From Bacteroidota bacterium (lineage in GTDB: Bacteria > Bacteroidota > Bacteroidia > NS11-12g > UBA9320): a stretch of 64,000 nucleotides of DNA. The notes below the pieces were generated by a model, which had not been told where the DNA came from, made no database searches, and saw nothing but the letters and a program-made list of their open reading frames with translations. Every line of letters starts with the position of its first letter. Positions within the stretch are counted from its first letter, which is position 1. The translations under genes were made by a program, and so were the position numbers. The DNA lies in the NCBI GenBank assembly GCA_947468275.1, contig CANIKO010000008.1:103469-167468 (forward strand). Reading direction: 5' to 3'. Shown here one piece after another: positions 55,474 through 64,000 of this stretch.

Positions 55474-56475
55474 ATGCAAGCCGACACAACTTCATCTCGC
55501 AAAGCCGACCACATAGATTTGGCCTTCCTTTCGCAAGTGACGGAAACAGATCATCGCTTTTATTATGAACCTGTATTATATGCCCATCCGGAAAATTCAC
55601 TCAGTCCAATAAAATTTTTGGATGCTGAATTGGGGGCTCCCATATGGGTGAGCAGCATGACAGGTGGCACCAATCACGCTAAAACAATCAACCAAAATTT
55701 AGCCAAAGCTTGCGGAAAATATAAAATGGGAATGGGTTTGGGTTCGTGCCGAATTATTTTAGACAACAACACCTATTTAGAAGATTTTAAAGTAAGAAAA
55801 TACATTGGTGATGCCATGCCGCTTTATGCCAACTTAGGTATAGCGCAGGTTGAAGAACTTTTGCTGGCTAGAAAATTTGATAAAATCAAAACACTAATTG
55901 ATAAAACGGAAGCCACAGGTTTAATTATTCACATCAATCCATTACAGGAATGGCTTCAACCTGAAGGTGACCGCATAGGTCAATCGCCATTAATAACTAT
56001 TAAAGAATTATTAAACAAAGCTGATTTCAAAGTAATCGTAAAGGAAGTGGGCCAAGGAATGGGTCCTGAAAGTATAAAAAGTTTAATGGAACTACCATTG
56101 GCTGCTATAGATTTTGGAGCCCATGGCGGAACAAATTTTGCCATGTTAGAAATGCTACGTGGAAATGAAATACGCAAAGAAGTATACGAACCGGTGGCCA
56201 ATATTGGACATAAAGCATATGAAATGGTAGAATTTGTAAACGAAATTTTAAAGGATTCAAAAAATCATGCCTGCCAAAATTTTATTATTTCAGGAGGAGT
56301 AAAAACATTTTTGGACGGTTATTATTTGACTGAAAAAATTAATGCAAATGCTATTTATGGTCAAGCTTCAGCTTTACTAAAACCTGCAAAAGTTAGCTTT
56401 GAAATACTTTGCGAATTTTTGGAATTACAAATAAGAGGGTTAGCAATGGCAAGAAACTTTTTAACCATAAAGTAA
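55474..56475 (+). CDS. fni: Type 2 isopentenyl-diphosphate delta-isomerase
   Basis: FMN- and NADPH-dependent isomerase interconverting IPP and DMAPP, unrelated to type 1 Idi. Family features are RKADHIDLAF near residue 9, APIWVSSMTGGTNHAKTINQ near 52, MGMGLGSCR near 82, INPLQEWLQPEGD near 150, KEVGQGMG near 190, and the phosphate/FMN region FIISGGVKTFLDGYYLT near 270. Length 333 aa. First gene of a three-gene isoprenoid cluster. Confidence 0.94.
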   Translation: MQADTTSSRKADHIDLAFLSQVTETDHRFYYEPVLYAHPENSLSPIKFLDAELGAPIWVSSMTGGTNHAKTINQNLAKACGKYKMGMGLGSCRIILDNNTYLEDFKVRKYIGDAMPLYANLGIAQVEELLLARKFDKIKTLIDKTEATGLIIHINPLQEWLQPEGDRIGQSPLITIKELLNKADFKVIVKEVGQGMGPESIKSLMELPLAAIDFGAHGGTNFAMLEMLRGNEIRKEVYEPVANIGHKAYEMVEFVNEILKDSKNHACQNFIISGGVKTFLDGYYLTEKINANAIYGQASALLKPAKVSFEILCEFLELQIRGLAMARNFLTIK

Positions 56476-56555
56476 TAGATATTTCCTTCATCAGCGTGAC
56501 AAGCACCATGGTTTGTTAATCCGATGAACAAGGAATCTTTTTTAAATACTAAGCA

Positions 56556-57896
56556 ATGTCAAAAGAAATAAAAGGTTACAGCAAGCTGACTAAAGAGGCT
56601 AAAATAGAATGGCTCATCGACAACTATTTTGAGCAGCCTGAAAAAGCCTTGCAATTGCTAAAGAGTTACTGGCACTTGGACTCTGACATTCAAAAATTAC
56701 ACGATGAATTTATAGAGAACACTCTTACCAATTTTTATATTCCTTATGGGGTTGCTCCTAATTTTTTAATAAACGGAAAATTATATTGCTTGCCATTGGC
56801 CATTGAAGAAAGTTCTGTGGTGGCGGCAGCATCAAAAGCTGCCAAATTTTGGGTAAACCGTGGTGGTTTTAAATCAAGCGTTATTTCCACTACCAAAATA
56901 GGGCATGTACATTTTATTTGGAACGGAAAAGACACAAAAAAATTCAATGAATTTTTCATAAGTATTAAAGAAGATTTGATAGAAAACACCAATCCAATTA
57001 CTAAAAATATGCGGACCCGAGGAGGAGGAATTTTAGATATTGAATTAAAAAATAAAACCGCTGATGAACCCGGCTATTTCCAAATACAGGCTCGCTTTGA
57101 AACCTGTGATAGTATGGGTGCTAATTTCATCAACTCCGTGCTTGAAGATTTTGCCCAAACCCTTAAACATAAAATTGTTCAAAGTAATTTAATCGATAAA
57201 GACATTCAAATTGTGATGTGTATTTTAAGCAATTACACACCCGAATGTTTGGTAAGATGTGAGGTAAGTTGTCCGGTGCAAGATTTGAATGATGATGATA
57301 TTGAGCCAACCGAATTTGCTGAAAAATTTATAAGAGCTGTTAGAATTGCTGAAATTGAACCATATAGGGCTGTTACACACAACAAGGGAATAATGAACGG
57401 TATTGATTCGGTAGTGTTAGCCACTGGAAACGACTTTAGAGCCGTGGAAGCCTGTGTTCATGCCTATGCTGCTCGAAATGGAAAATATACCAGCTTAACG
57501 CATGCTGAGGTTGTGGATGGAATTTTTAGATTTTGGATTGATGTGCCATTGTCGTTAGGAACCGTTGGTGGTATTACCAACCTGCACCCAATGGTTAAAT
57601 TTTCGCACGAATTATTAGGAAAACCTAGTGCCCCTGAACTTTTGGAAATAACTGCAGCAGCTGGGTTGGCGCAAAATTTTTCAGCATTGCGCAGCTTAGT
57701 AACCACTGGCATTCAGAAAGGCCATATGAAAATGCACTTGCTCAATATACTTAATCAGCTTGAATCCACTGAAGAAGAAAAATCTATCATTGTTGAATAT
57801 TTTAAAGATAAAGTTCCTACTTATTATGCCACAGTTGAAATATTTTGCAAATTGAGGGGGATTAAAGATTTGAGTGAAATTAATTTGAAAAATTGA
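56556..57896 (+). CDS. mvaA: Hydroxymethylglutaryl-CoA reductase, class II
   Basis: 446 aa. The substrate-site sequence IENTLTNFYIPYGVAPNFLI near residue 51 and LPLAIEESSVVAAASKAAKFW near 77 carry the family's catalytic Glu. MNGIDSVVLATGNDFRAVEA near 276 contains the catalytic Asp region, and GGITNLHPM and QNFSALRSLVTTGIQKGHMKMH hold the C-terminal catalytic His. Class II enzymes are often named degradative, but in bacteria without class I they make mevalonate. Its context with fni and a GHMP kinase favours biosynthesis. The stop codon overlaps the next gene's TTG start. Confidence 0.93.
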   Translation: MSKEIKGYSKLTKEAKIEWLIDNYFEQPEKALQLLKSYWHLDSDIQKLHDEFIENTLTNFYIPYGVAPNFLINGKLYCLPLAIEESSVVAAASKAAKFWVNRGGFKSSVISTTKIGHVHFIWNGKDTKKFNEFFISIKEDLIENTNPITKNMRTRGGGILDIELKNKTADEPGYFQIQARFETCDSMGANFINSVLEDFAQTLKHKIVQSNLIDKDIQIVMCILSNYTPECLVRCEVSCPVQDLNDDDIEPTEFAEKFIRAVRIAEIEPYRAVTHNKGIMNGIDSVVLATGNDFRAVEACVHAYAARNGKYTSLTHAEVVDGIFRFWIDVPLSLGTVGGITNLHPMVKFSHELLGKPSAPELLEITAAAGLAQNFSALRSLVTTGIQKGHMKMHLLNILNQLESTEEEKSIIVEYFKDKVPTYYATVEIFCKLRGIKDLSEINLKN

Positions 57897-58819
57897 AAAA
57901 ATCCTTCTTTAGCCACGGCAAACTTTTATTAACTGGAGAATACCTTGTTTTGGACGGAGCTAAGGCTTTTGCCCTGCCCACCAATAAAGGGCAACAAATG
58001 ACGGTGAACATGCTTCCAGGCTCGGGTAATATTCATTGGACAGCAAAGGATGTGAATGGAAATATTTGGCTAAACTTTTCCTTTATTTTGCAAGAAGTTC
58101 ATTTAATACCGGTGACTATGGGTACCTTGGATACTTCACCCGAAGTTATAATTTTAAAAAATATATTTGAAAACGCGTTAGGTCTTAATCCTTATTTTTT
58201 GAACAACCAAACGGATTATGAGGTGGTAACCAAATTACAATTTTCAACCGATTGGGGATTAGGAAGTAGCAGTACATTAATAGCAAATATTGCTAAATGG
58301 GCCGAAGTAGACTCCATGAAATTGTTTTTAAATTCAATGGATGGAAGTGGCTATGATGTGGCTGTGGCTTTGGAATCCCAACCTATTATTTATTATTTGG
58401 AAACTAAAAAACCGATTTGGGAAGTTGCAAATTTCAATCCTTCATTTACCAACCAATTGTATTTTGTGTATCTTAAACAAAAGCAAAACAGCCGAAATGA
58501 AATAGCAAATTATAAAAATTTAACAAAACCTACATCTTTACAAATAGAGAAAATAAATGCTATAACACAGCAAATTTTGGAATGCATCGATTTGAAAAGC
58601 TTTGAAAAATTGATAACAGAACACGAAACTATTCTTGCTCAAATCTTAAAAACTGAACCAGTTAAAGACCTATTATTTAAGGATTATCCAGGGTCCATTA
58701 AATCTTTAGGGGCTTGGGGGGGTGATTTTATTTTGGCTACAGGAAATGAGGCTATAACTTATTTTAAGAATAAAGGATTTGATACAGTTTTGAGTTGGGA
58801 GGAGATGATTAAAATTTAG
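57893..58819 (+). CDS. GHMP kinase (GYDIA-type), mevalonate pathway
   Basis: 308 aa from a TTG start at 57893 that overlaps the mvaA stop (TTGA). The start is forced: the essential N-terminal motif FSHGKLLLTGEYLVL begins within seven codons and no in-frame ATG precedes it. The ATP-binding GHMP motif is DWGLGSSSTL near residue 120. SGYDVAVALES near 152 corresponds to the GYDIA motif that names this Bacteroidota subgroup. The C-terminal motif LGAWGGDFILATG is near 272. It probably phosphorylates mevalonate or phosphomevalonate; which one is not decidable here. Confidence 0.87.
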   Translation: MKKSFFSHGKLLLTGEYLVLDGAKAFALPTNKGQQMTVNMLPGSGNIHWTAKDVNGNIWLNFSFILQEVHLIPVTMGTLDTSPEVIILKNIFENALGLNPYFLNNQTDYEVVTKLQFSTDWGLGSSSTLIANIAKWAEVDSMKLFLNSMDGSGYDVAVALESQPIIYYLETKKPIWEVANFNPSFTNQLYFVYLKQKQNSRNEIANYKNLTKPTSLQIEKINAITQQILECIDLKSFEKLITEHETILAQILKTEPVKDLLFKDYPGSIKSLGAWGGDFILATGNEAITYFKNKGFDTVLSWEEMIKI

Positions 58820-58823
58820 AACT

Positions 58824-60077
58824 TTATGTAAAAATCCCGATCAAAAAACTAATACCAATCGCCACTCTCGATTTAACGGTGGGTTTTTGAATAGGTTTAA
58901 TGATTATTTCTGATTTGATGGATTCAAAAGGTATGGCGTTTAACAATTCGTTAACGGTATTTGTGTTATTAAATTCTTTACTAAAAAATTCAATACGATC
59001 CGCTCTTTCTTGTTCCAAAAACGGTTTTTCCCAATATTCTTTTACCAATTTAATAAATTGGGCTGCATTGTTGGCTATGTGACAAAACCCTTCTAAGCCT
59101 GTATTATCAGCCATTTTATGATTCACAATACAATATCTTCCGGTAAATAAAGAATTTAAAAGCTTTAATTTTATGCCGGTATCTTGCTCGGTATACAGCA
59201 CATTTATTTGAGCATTTTTTATAAGCTCCTGAATTTGTTCCGAATTGCCATCATCAACCAATTCTACATTTGGATACTTCGCGGCCAATTGTTTTAATTC
59301 TTTTTTAGGATGATTGCCTGCAATAATAAATGGAAGATCCAACTTTGAAAATACTTCATTTATTAAATACACAGCGGCCTCGTGATTTTCACCCACGGCT
59401 AAATTTCCATGATACAGAACATAATTTCCTCGACCTTCATTTATCTCTACCTTCTCGTTACCATGAAATGCAGGTATAAAAAGTGTTTTACCAAACTTCT
59501 TTTGAAAATAATTATAGTCATTAGGTGAAATAGCGCAAATCAAATCCGCATTTTTAAGCACATATTGGTACTTTTTGAGTTTATCCGATTCCAATTTAAA
59601 GAAATAACGTTTAAAGAAATCCTTTTCAACCATTTCTAAATGATGGTAGTAGTCATGCTCTACATTATGGGTTCTAACAATTTTATACCGATGTTTTAAA
59701 TTAGGATGTTTTAAAAAAAAAGTAGAATGCAGTCCTTCAAACAAAATCGGGTCATTGTCTTTTACTAGATTAGTTAATAGCTCATCACTACCGCGCGATG
59801 CAACGATGTATGGAACTTTACCATTTAAAAAATTGATAAAGGTTTTTCGAGGATAATAATACACCTTTTTGCAAAGGAGCGAAAGTTCTTTTGAAGGCTT
59901 TCGGCCATATTCAAAACAATGGAGTGTAATACTGACTCCGGCTTGTTGAAGAGCCTTTAGTTTATAGAATATATCAATAACTCCTCCATAATTGGCCGGA
60001 AATGGCACATCAAATGCAACTATATGAAGAGATTTAACTGGTTTCAAATTGACCGGCAATTTAGAATATTGAAGCAA
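58824..60077 (-). CDS. Glycosyltransferase family protein (GT4/GT1-like)
   Basis: 417 aa with a GT-B fold. The N-terminal domain opens with LHIVAFDVPFPANYGGVIDI, the usual glycine-rich acceptor loop. A DNP-like C-terminal domain has YVLYHGNLAVGENHEAAVYLI near residue 220, FIIAGNHPKKEL, and VLYTEQDTGIKLKLLNSLFTGR near 300, which contains the donor-binding EX7E-type region in altered form. Probably adds a sugar to a cell-surface glycan; donor and acceptor unknown. It converges on the GHMP kinase gene with a 4-bp gap. Confidence 0.85.
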   Translation of the reverse strand: MLQYSKLPVNLKPVKSLHIVAFDVPFPANYGGVIDIFYKLKALQQAGVSITLHCFEYGRKPSKELSLLCKKVYYYPRKTFINFLNGKVPYIVASRGSDELLTNLVKDNDPILFEGLHSTFFLKHPNLKHRYKIVRTHNVEHDYYHHLEMVEKDFFKRYFFKLESDKLKKYQYVLKNADLICAISPNDYNYFQKKFGKTLFIPAFHGNEKVEINEGRGNYVLYHGNLAVGENHEAAVYLINEVFSKLDLPFIIAGNHPKKELKQLAAKYPNVELVDDGNSEQIQELIKNAQINVLYTEQDTGIKLKLLNSLFTGRYCIVNHKMADNTGLEGFCHIANNAAQFIKLVKEYWEKPFLEQERADRIEFFSKEFNNTNTVNELLNAIPFESIKSEIIIKPIQKPTVKSRVAIGISFLIGIFT

Positions 60078-60160
60078 TATGGACTAACAACCTGTAAAAA
60101 TAAAATCATGTTTTCTATTTTGACAGGTTACTGATAAATTAATAATTTATTAAGTTATAG

Positions 60161-61249
60161 TTATACGTTAAATCTAAAGTGCATTACATCGCCATCTTCC
60201 ACAGTATATTCTTTTCCTTCAACATTTAATTTACCATTTTCACGACAGGCAGCCTCTGATTTATAATGAATAAAATCATTGTAGTGAATAACCTCTGCAC
60301 GGATAAACCCTTTTTCAAAATCGGTATGAATGACCCCTGCGGCTTGCGGTGCTTTCATTCCTTTGGTTATGGTCCAGGCTCTCACTTCTTTTTTACCTGC
60401 GGTAAAATAGGTAGCATAATTTAAAAGTTTATAAGCTGATTTTATCAACCGCCCTACTCCACTTTCCTTTAATCCCAATTCTTCTAAAAACATTACTTGA
60501 TCCTCGCGATCCTCCAACTCAGTAATTTCAGATTCTATTTTGGCGCAGATAATAAGTATTTCAGCATTTTCGTTTTTAACAGCTTCTACTACTTTCCGTG
60601 TATAATCATTTCCATTTATTACACTTTGCTCATCTACATTGCATACATACATTACTGGCTTGGCTGTAAGCAATTGTAAATCTTTTACCGCTTCCTTATC
60701 AATTTCTTCTACCGGGGCAGTTCGAGCATTTTGACCAGCTTCTAAATGGGTTTTATAAATCTTTAAAATTTCTACAATTTTTTTAGAAGCAGTATCCGCC
60801 GCTCTTGCAAGCTTTGATAATTTAGAATCGATAGATTCAAGGTCTTTAATTTGAAGTTCAGTATCAATAATTTCTTTATCGCGAATCGGATTAATGGAGC
60901 CATCCACATGGATAACATTGTTATCATCAAAGCATCGCAATACATGAAGAATAGCATCAGTATTACGAATATTACCCAAAAACTGATTCCCTAACCCCTC
61001 GCCTTTACTGGCTCCTTTTACCAACCCCGCTATGTCCACAATTTCAATGGTGGTGGGCAAAACCCTTTCGGGTTTCACTATTTCCTCCAATGCAAAAAGT
61101 CGTTCATCAGGAACGGTAATTACGCCAATATTTGGCTCAATAGTGCAAAAAGGAAAATTGGCCGCTGTAGCTTTGGCGGTTGATAAACAATTAAAAAGGG
61201 TTGATTTTCCCACATTGGGCAAGCCCACTATTCCACATTGTAATGCCAT
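60161..61249 (-). CDS. ychF: Redox-regulated ATPase YchF (Obg-family)
   Basis: 362 aa P-loop protein binding ribosomes and preferring ATP over GTP. G1 is GLPNVGKSTLFN near residue 8, G3 is DIAGLVKGASKGEGLGNQF near 73, and the altered G4 CNVDE near 205 (in place of NKxD) explains ATP preference. A coiled-coil insert and a TGS domain (about 280-362, AWTITKGMKAPQAAGVIHTD...) follow. Highly conserved housekeeping gene. Confidence 0.96.
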   Translation of the reverse strand: MALQCGIVGLPNVGKSTLFNCLSTAKATAANFPFCTIEPNIGVITVPDERLFALEEIVKPERVLPTTIEIVDIAGLVKGASKGEGLGNQFLGNIRNTDAILHVLRCFDDNNVIHVDGSINPIRDKEIIDTELQIKDLESIDSKLSKLARAADTASKKIVEILKIYKTHLEAGQNARTAPVEEIDKEAVKDLQLLTAKPVMYVCNVDEQSVINGNDYTRKVVEAVKNENAEILIICAKIESEITELEDREDQVMFLEELGLKESGVGRLIKSAYKLLNYATYFTAGKKEVRAWTITKGMKAPQAAGVIHTDFEKGFIRAEVIHYNDFIHYKSEAACRENGKLNVEGKEYTVEDGDVMHFRFNV

Positions 61250-61268
61250 TCTATTTTATATTTTTTTA

Positions 61269-61282
61269 TTTACGATTTTAGA
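61269..61282. repeat. Inverted copy of the TCTAAAATCGTAAA intergenic repeat
   Basis: Reads TTTACGATTTTAGA on the plus strand, an exact 14-of-14 match in inverted orientation to the tandem units at 55437-55464. It lies between ychF and queE. Confidence 0.7.
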
Positions 61283-61300
61283 TTTTTAACAGTAACTTAA

Positions 61301-61906
61301 CTAAGGAATATCAAGATACTTATGAGCTTGCAATGATACTCTCCACTCTGGATTATGTTTTATATAATCCACTATTATTTCTTTAACTGATTCGCGCTTG
61401 TCCCATTCAGGCTGCAGGTATAGGTTGCATTTTTCAGTCACATCTTTTTTAAAGGTTTCGGCCCATTCAAAATCTGATTTATTAAATATCACAACTTTTA
61501 ATTCATCTGCCATATTTCCAAAATTCTCTATTGGTTTTTTAAATTTTTTAGGGGAAAAACATACCCAGTCAAAATTGCCAATTAATAGATAAGCACCCGA
61601 AGTTTCAATATGCACCTTAAATCCTTTGTTTTTTAAACCCTCGGTTAAATCCGTCAAATTATACATGGCTGGTTCACCACCTGTAATCACTACCATTTTG
61701 CAATTAGTAGGTTCAAATTTCTCTATTATTTGTTCGGTTGTAAAAGCAGGATATTTTGAAGCATCCCAACTTTCCTTTACATCACACCATACGCAACCCA
61801 CATCACAGCCTGCCAACCTTATAAAATAAGAGGCATTGCCACTCCAGGTGCCTTCGCCCTGAATGGTATAAAAAATTTCCATTACTGGATATTTCTGTTC
61901 GCTCAA
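61301..61906 (-). CDS. queE: 7-carboxy-7-deazaguanine synthase
   Basis: Radical SAM enzyme of 201 aa that makes the 7-deazaguanine core for queuosine and related nucleosides. The start has the QueE-type MEIFYTIQGEGTWSGNASYF. The radical SAM cysteines are in CDVGCVWCD (C-x3-C-x2-C) near residue 34, and the SAM glycine-rich VITGGEPAMY is near 74. Other que genes are not in the window. Its start overlaps the end of folD by 4 bp. Confidence 0.94.
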   Translation of the reverse strand: MSEQKYPVMEIFYTIQGEGTWSGNASYFIRLAGCDVGCVWCDVKESWDASKYPAFTTEQIIEKFEPTNCKMVVITGGEPAMYNLTDLTEGLKNKGFKVHIETSGAYLLIGNFDWVCFSPKKFKKPIENFGNMADELKVVIFNKSDFEWAETFKKDVTEKCNLYLQPEWDKRESVKEIIVDYIKHNPEWRVSLQAHKYLDIP

Positions 61907-62793
61907 ATCGAAGTAGTAATATTAGATTTTAAGTAGGACTTAAATGTATTTTTCAAAAGTCCAATACGGGTTAACGGACCTACACCTCCCGGAACCGGGG
62001 TTACTGCAGAGGCTATTTCTTTAACATCTTCAAAATCCACATCTCCTTTTAGCACATAACCTTTGGGATTGGTAGAATCGTCAACTCGGGTAATACCCAC
62101 ATCTATTACAATTGCCCCTTTTTTAAGCATGCTTCCTTTTATAAATTCAGGCTTGCCTAAAGCAGCTATAACGATATCTGCTTGTTTTACATAAGATTCA
62201 AGATTTACTGTTTTGCTATGGGTAAGAGTTACAGTACAATTACCATATTTGGTATTTTGTGACATCAACACGCTCATTGGGCGTCCTACAATATTACTCC
62301 GCCCCACAACAACGCAATGTTTGCCAGCAGTTTGTATATCATAAAGTTCTAGCATCATCAATATTCCATAAGGGGTGGCCGGAATAAAAGTGTCTTCGCC
62401 TTTTAATAATTTACCCAAACTAACGGTGTGAAATCCGTCAACATCCTTTTCGGGACTAATTAATTGGGTAACTTTAAGCTCTGAAATATGCTTAGGTAAT
62501 GGCAATTGAACTATAAGTCCGTCAATATTTGGATTATTATTTATTTCTTCTATTTTTTCTAAAAGCACCTGCTCGGATGTGTTTTCATCGTATCTAAAAA
62601 CAGATGAATCAAACCCAACTTGCTTACAATCTGCCTCTTTGCTATTAACATACGTTTGACTTGCCCCATCACTACCTACTAATATTGCTGCTAAATGCGG
62701 AGCTCTTAAACCCTTTTCTTTTAAACTATTAACTTCTAGTGAAAGTTGATCTTTAATTGTTTTGGCTACTTGTAAGCCATTTAGTAATTGCAT
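61903..62793 (-). CDS. folD: Bifunctional methylenetetrahydrofolate dehydrogenase/cyclohydrolase
   Basis: 296 aa. It catalyses the NADP-linked oxidation and hydrolysis that supply 10-formyl-THF. The catalytic lysine region TYVNSKEADCKQVGF is near residue 49. DGLIVQLPLPKHI near 94 and the Rossmann segment GRSNIVGRPMSVLM near 165 are present, with the family's terminal TPVPGGVGPLTRIGLLKNT near 268. Tightly linked to queE; both use folate- or GTP-derived one-carbon/purine chemistry, but the link may only be co-transcription. Confidence 0.96.
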   Translation of the reverse strand: MQLLNGLQVAKTIKDQLSLEVNSLKEKGLRAPHLAAILVGSDGASQTYVNSKEADCKQVGFDSSVFRYDENTSEQVLLEKIEEINNNPNIDGLIVQLPLPKHISELKVTQLISPEKDVDGFHTVSLGKLLKGEDTFIPATPYGILMMLELYDIQTAGKHCVVVGRSNIVGRPMSVLMSQNTKYGNCTVTLTHSKTVNLESYVKQADIVIAALGKPEFIKGSMLKKGAIVIDVGITRVDDSTNPKGYVLKGDVDFEDVKEIASAVTPVPGGVGPLTRIGLLKNTFKSYLKSNITTSI

Positions 62794-62904
62794 ATTTTAA
62801 TTTTGCGCGAATTTACAATTTATTGCCCCCCTTTTTGAACATAAAATGAAAGCACTTTTAGTTTTAATTAAAAAAAACAATGTTTATTTGCATAACAACA
62901 ACTC

Positions 62905-63555
62905 ATGCTAAGAACCCTAACTATATTATTTACATTCAGTTTACTACTTATTAACTGCAAAAAAACAGAATATGAACCTGTGACTACAGATATTGGGCAG
63001 ACTTATTTTCCAATAAATGTTGGGCAAAATAATATTTTCTCGATTGACTCAGTTAAATATAATGCGATTAATAACACTAAAGATTCTGTTAGAAAATACA
63101 TTAAAGAGGTAATATCAAGTGTTGAATTTGATAGCAGTGGCGACTCCACATACAAAGTTGAATTATATTCAACGATGGATACTTCGAAAGAATGGGTTTA
63201 TAGTTCCTATTATTTTTTTAGTAAAAATAAATACCATGTTAATTTTACTAATGGAGGCGGTTTTATTACTACTGATTTAATTTTTCCTGTAACAAAAGGT
63301 GTTAGTTGGAATATTAACTCTTACAATCTTAATGAGCCTCAAAGTGCAACCTATTCATTTGTAACTAAACCATGGATGGAGTATACAGATTGTGTTCAAG
63401 TATTTTTAAAAGAAGACGTTAATATCGTTGAAGAATCCATAGATAAACGCATCTACTCAAAAGGCAAAGGATTAGTTTATAGGATACTGAGTGAAGTAAA
63501 AATTAATAGTGAAAAGAAAAACGGGTATAAAATAATTACCAAACGAATTGAATAA
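62905..63555 (+). CDS. Hypothetical lipoprotein, 216 aa
   Basis: Short signal peptide ending in a lipobox-like LLINC (Cys18) followed by KKTEYEP, an acidic pattern compatible with surface export. The rest is strand-rich, with no recognised domain: GQTYFPINVGQNNIFSIDSV, KYIKEVISSVEFDSSG, VTKGVSWNINSYNLNEPQS and a closing KGKGLVYRILSE. The pattern resembles small Bacteroidota lipoproteins of unknown role. Confidence 0.7.
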   Translation: MLRTLTILFTFSLLLINCKKTEYEPVTTDIGQTYFPINVGQNNIFSIDSVKYNAINNTKDSVRKYIKEVISSVEFDSSGDSTYKVELYSTMDTSKEWVYSSYYFFSKNKYHVNFTNGGGFITTDLIFPVTKGVSWNINSYNLNEPQSATYSFVTKPWMEYTDCVQVFLKEDVNIVEESIDKRIYSKGKGLVYRILSEVKINSEKKNGYKIITKRIE

Positions 63556-63618
63556 AACGCTTAGTTAAAGTATTGTAAATGAGAGAGAAATTTATGATAA
63601 AAATCATAATCAATAGGT

Positions 63619-63649
63619 GTTGTAGATATAAAATATTGTAATAACTTTG
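63619..63649 (+). promoter_or_regulatory. Orphan plus-strand promoter
   Basis: GTTG (63619-63622), a 19-bp spacer and TAACTTTG (63642-63649) fit the -33/-7 consensus. No plus-strand gene follows before the window edge, only a stable hairpin at 63682-63713. Confidence 0.5.
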
Positions 63650-63655
63650 CCTTAA

Positions 63656-63740
63656 GTTTATTCATAAGGTTTAGTTAATTTATAACGGGGTGGTCGTGAG
63701 ATAACCCCGTTATTACTTTAATAAGGTTTCTGTTTTTAAT
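63656..63740 (+). ncRNA. Candidate small RNA ending in a stable hairpin
   Basis: A transcript from the orphan promoter would start near 63656 and run about 30 nt to a 10-bp GC-containing stem (ATAACGGGGT / ACCCCGTTAT, 63682-63713). The weak T-rich tail (to about 63740) could terminate it. No known RNA family recognised. Alternative: the hairpin alone is a terminator for the lipoprotein gene or the T9SS gene. Confidence 0.3.
63682..63713. terminator. GC-core hairpin between convergent genes
   Basis: A perfect 10-bp stem with a 12-nt loop lies between the plus-strand lipoprotein gene (ends 63555) and a minus-strand gene (ends 63753). No strong T-run follows on either strand, so termination efficiency is doubtful. 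Confidence 0.5.
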
Positions 63741-63752
63741 GCCTTTGTGCTT

Positions 63753-64000
63753 TTATTTGGCAATACTCACCTTCTGATTCCACACAGAATTTCCATTTTT
63801 CACCCTTACCCAATACATTCCGCTTGCTGAGTTGAGGTCAATTTCATAGATTGATTTTGAAGAATTGGTTTCAATAGTTTTTACAAGCTTTCCCAAAAGG
63901 TTAAAAATTTCAATAGAAACATCTTTGGAAGGATTTTCAATTTCAATGGTAAAACTTCCGGTGTTTGGGTTGGGGTAAAGTTTAAATCCATCCGATTTTA
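63753..64000 (-). CDS. C-terminus of a T9SS type A sorting-domain protein (partial)
   Basis: The reverse strand reads into the window with no start, ending at a stop at 63753. The 82 visible residues form a type A sorting domain: GFKLYPNPNTGSFTIEIEN, then IEIFNLLGKLVKTI, and a final MYWVRVKNGNSVWNQKVSI. The parent protein is therefore secreted through type IX secretion; its functional domains lie beyond the window. Confidence 0.85.
   Translation of the reverse strand, partial: KSDGFKLYPNPNTGSFTIEIENPSKDVSIEIFNLLGKLVKTIETNSSKSIYEIDLNSASGMYWVRVKNGNSVWNQKVSIAK

Overview
The window is about 64 kb of AT-rich chromosome from a member of the Bacteroidota. Four things support this. There are T9SS C-terminal sorting domains and gliding-motility-associated (CHU_C-type) C-termini. 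Promoters fit the Bacteroidota consensus (-33 TTTG, about 19-20 bp spacer, -7 TAnnTTTG). Shine-Dalgarno sequences are largely absent. Typical families are present, including PorE-like OmpA proteins, DUF3127, a TamL-like lipidated Omp85 and a GYDIA-type GHMP kinase. The genus cannot be named from sequence alone. I saw no rRNA, tRNA, CRISPR array, transposase, prophage or attachment site; the gene content is chromosomal.

Layout. 1-7663 (minus strand): a respiratory complex I operon nuoA-B-C-D-E-F-G-H-I-J, cut by the window start inside nuoJ, with a short NuoG that lacks the molybdopterin domain. 7.8-16.4 kb: envelope and housekeeping genes (mtgA, a DedA protein, a coiled-coil membrane protein, a cold-shock-domain protein, lysA, an M48 protease lipoprotein, a TamL-like Omp85 lipoprotein, a TrmH-family methyltransferase). 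16.4-28.0 kb: an MFS transporter, a DUF2147 protein, two OmpA-family proteins (one PorE-like), ilvE, a metallophosphoesterase, a rhomboid protease, a DUF3127 protein with an SSB-like acidic tail, ung, an Ldh_2 dehydrogenase and a tandem universal stress protein. Two small membrane ORFs (51 and 45 aa) lie here.

28.3-40.3 kb (plus strand) is the most distinctive accessory region. It holds an ECF sigma factor, an overlapping gene for a membrane-anchored protein with a C-terminal outer-membrane-barrel-like domain, a T9SS cargo protein, and two very large paralogous secreted proteins with gliding-type C-termini. I read it as a candidate sigma-controlled surface-protein system. 40.3-46.9 kb: a TetR-regulated tripartite RND efflux operon. 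47.0-49.8 kb: a secreted SBBP beta-propeller/Cys-repeat T9SS protein.

49.9-55.3 kb: a lipoprotein, an M42 peptidase, a second M48 lipoprotein, yidC and fabI. 55.4-58.8 kb: a compact isoprenoid cluster (type 2 IPP isomerase, class II HMG-CoA reductase, GHMP kinase with a TTG start), evidence for a mevalonate route. 58.8-62.8 kb (minus): a glycosyltransferase, ychF, queE and folD. The right end has a lipoprotein, a possible small RNA/hairpin locus, and the C-terminus of another T9SS-secreted protein cut by the window edge.
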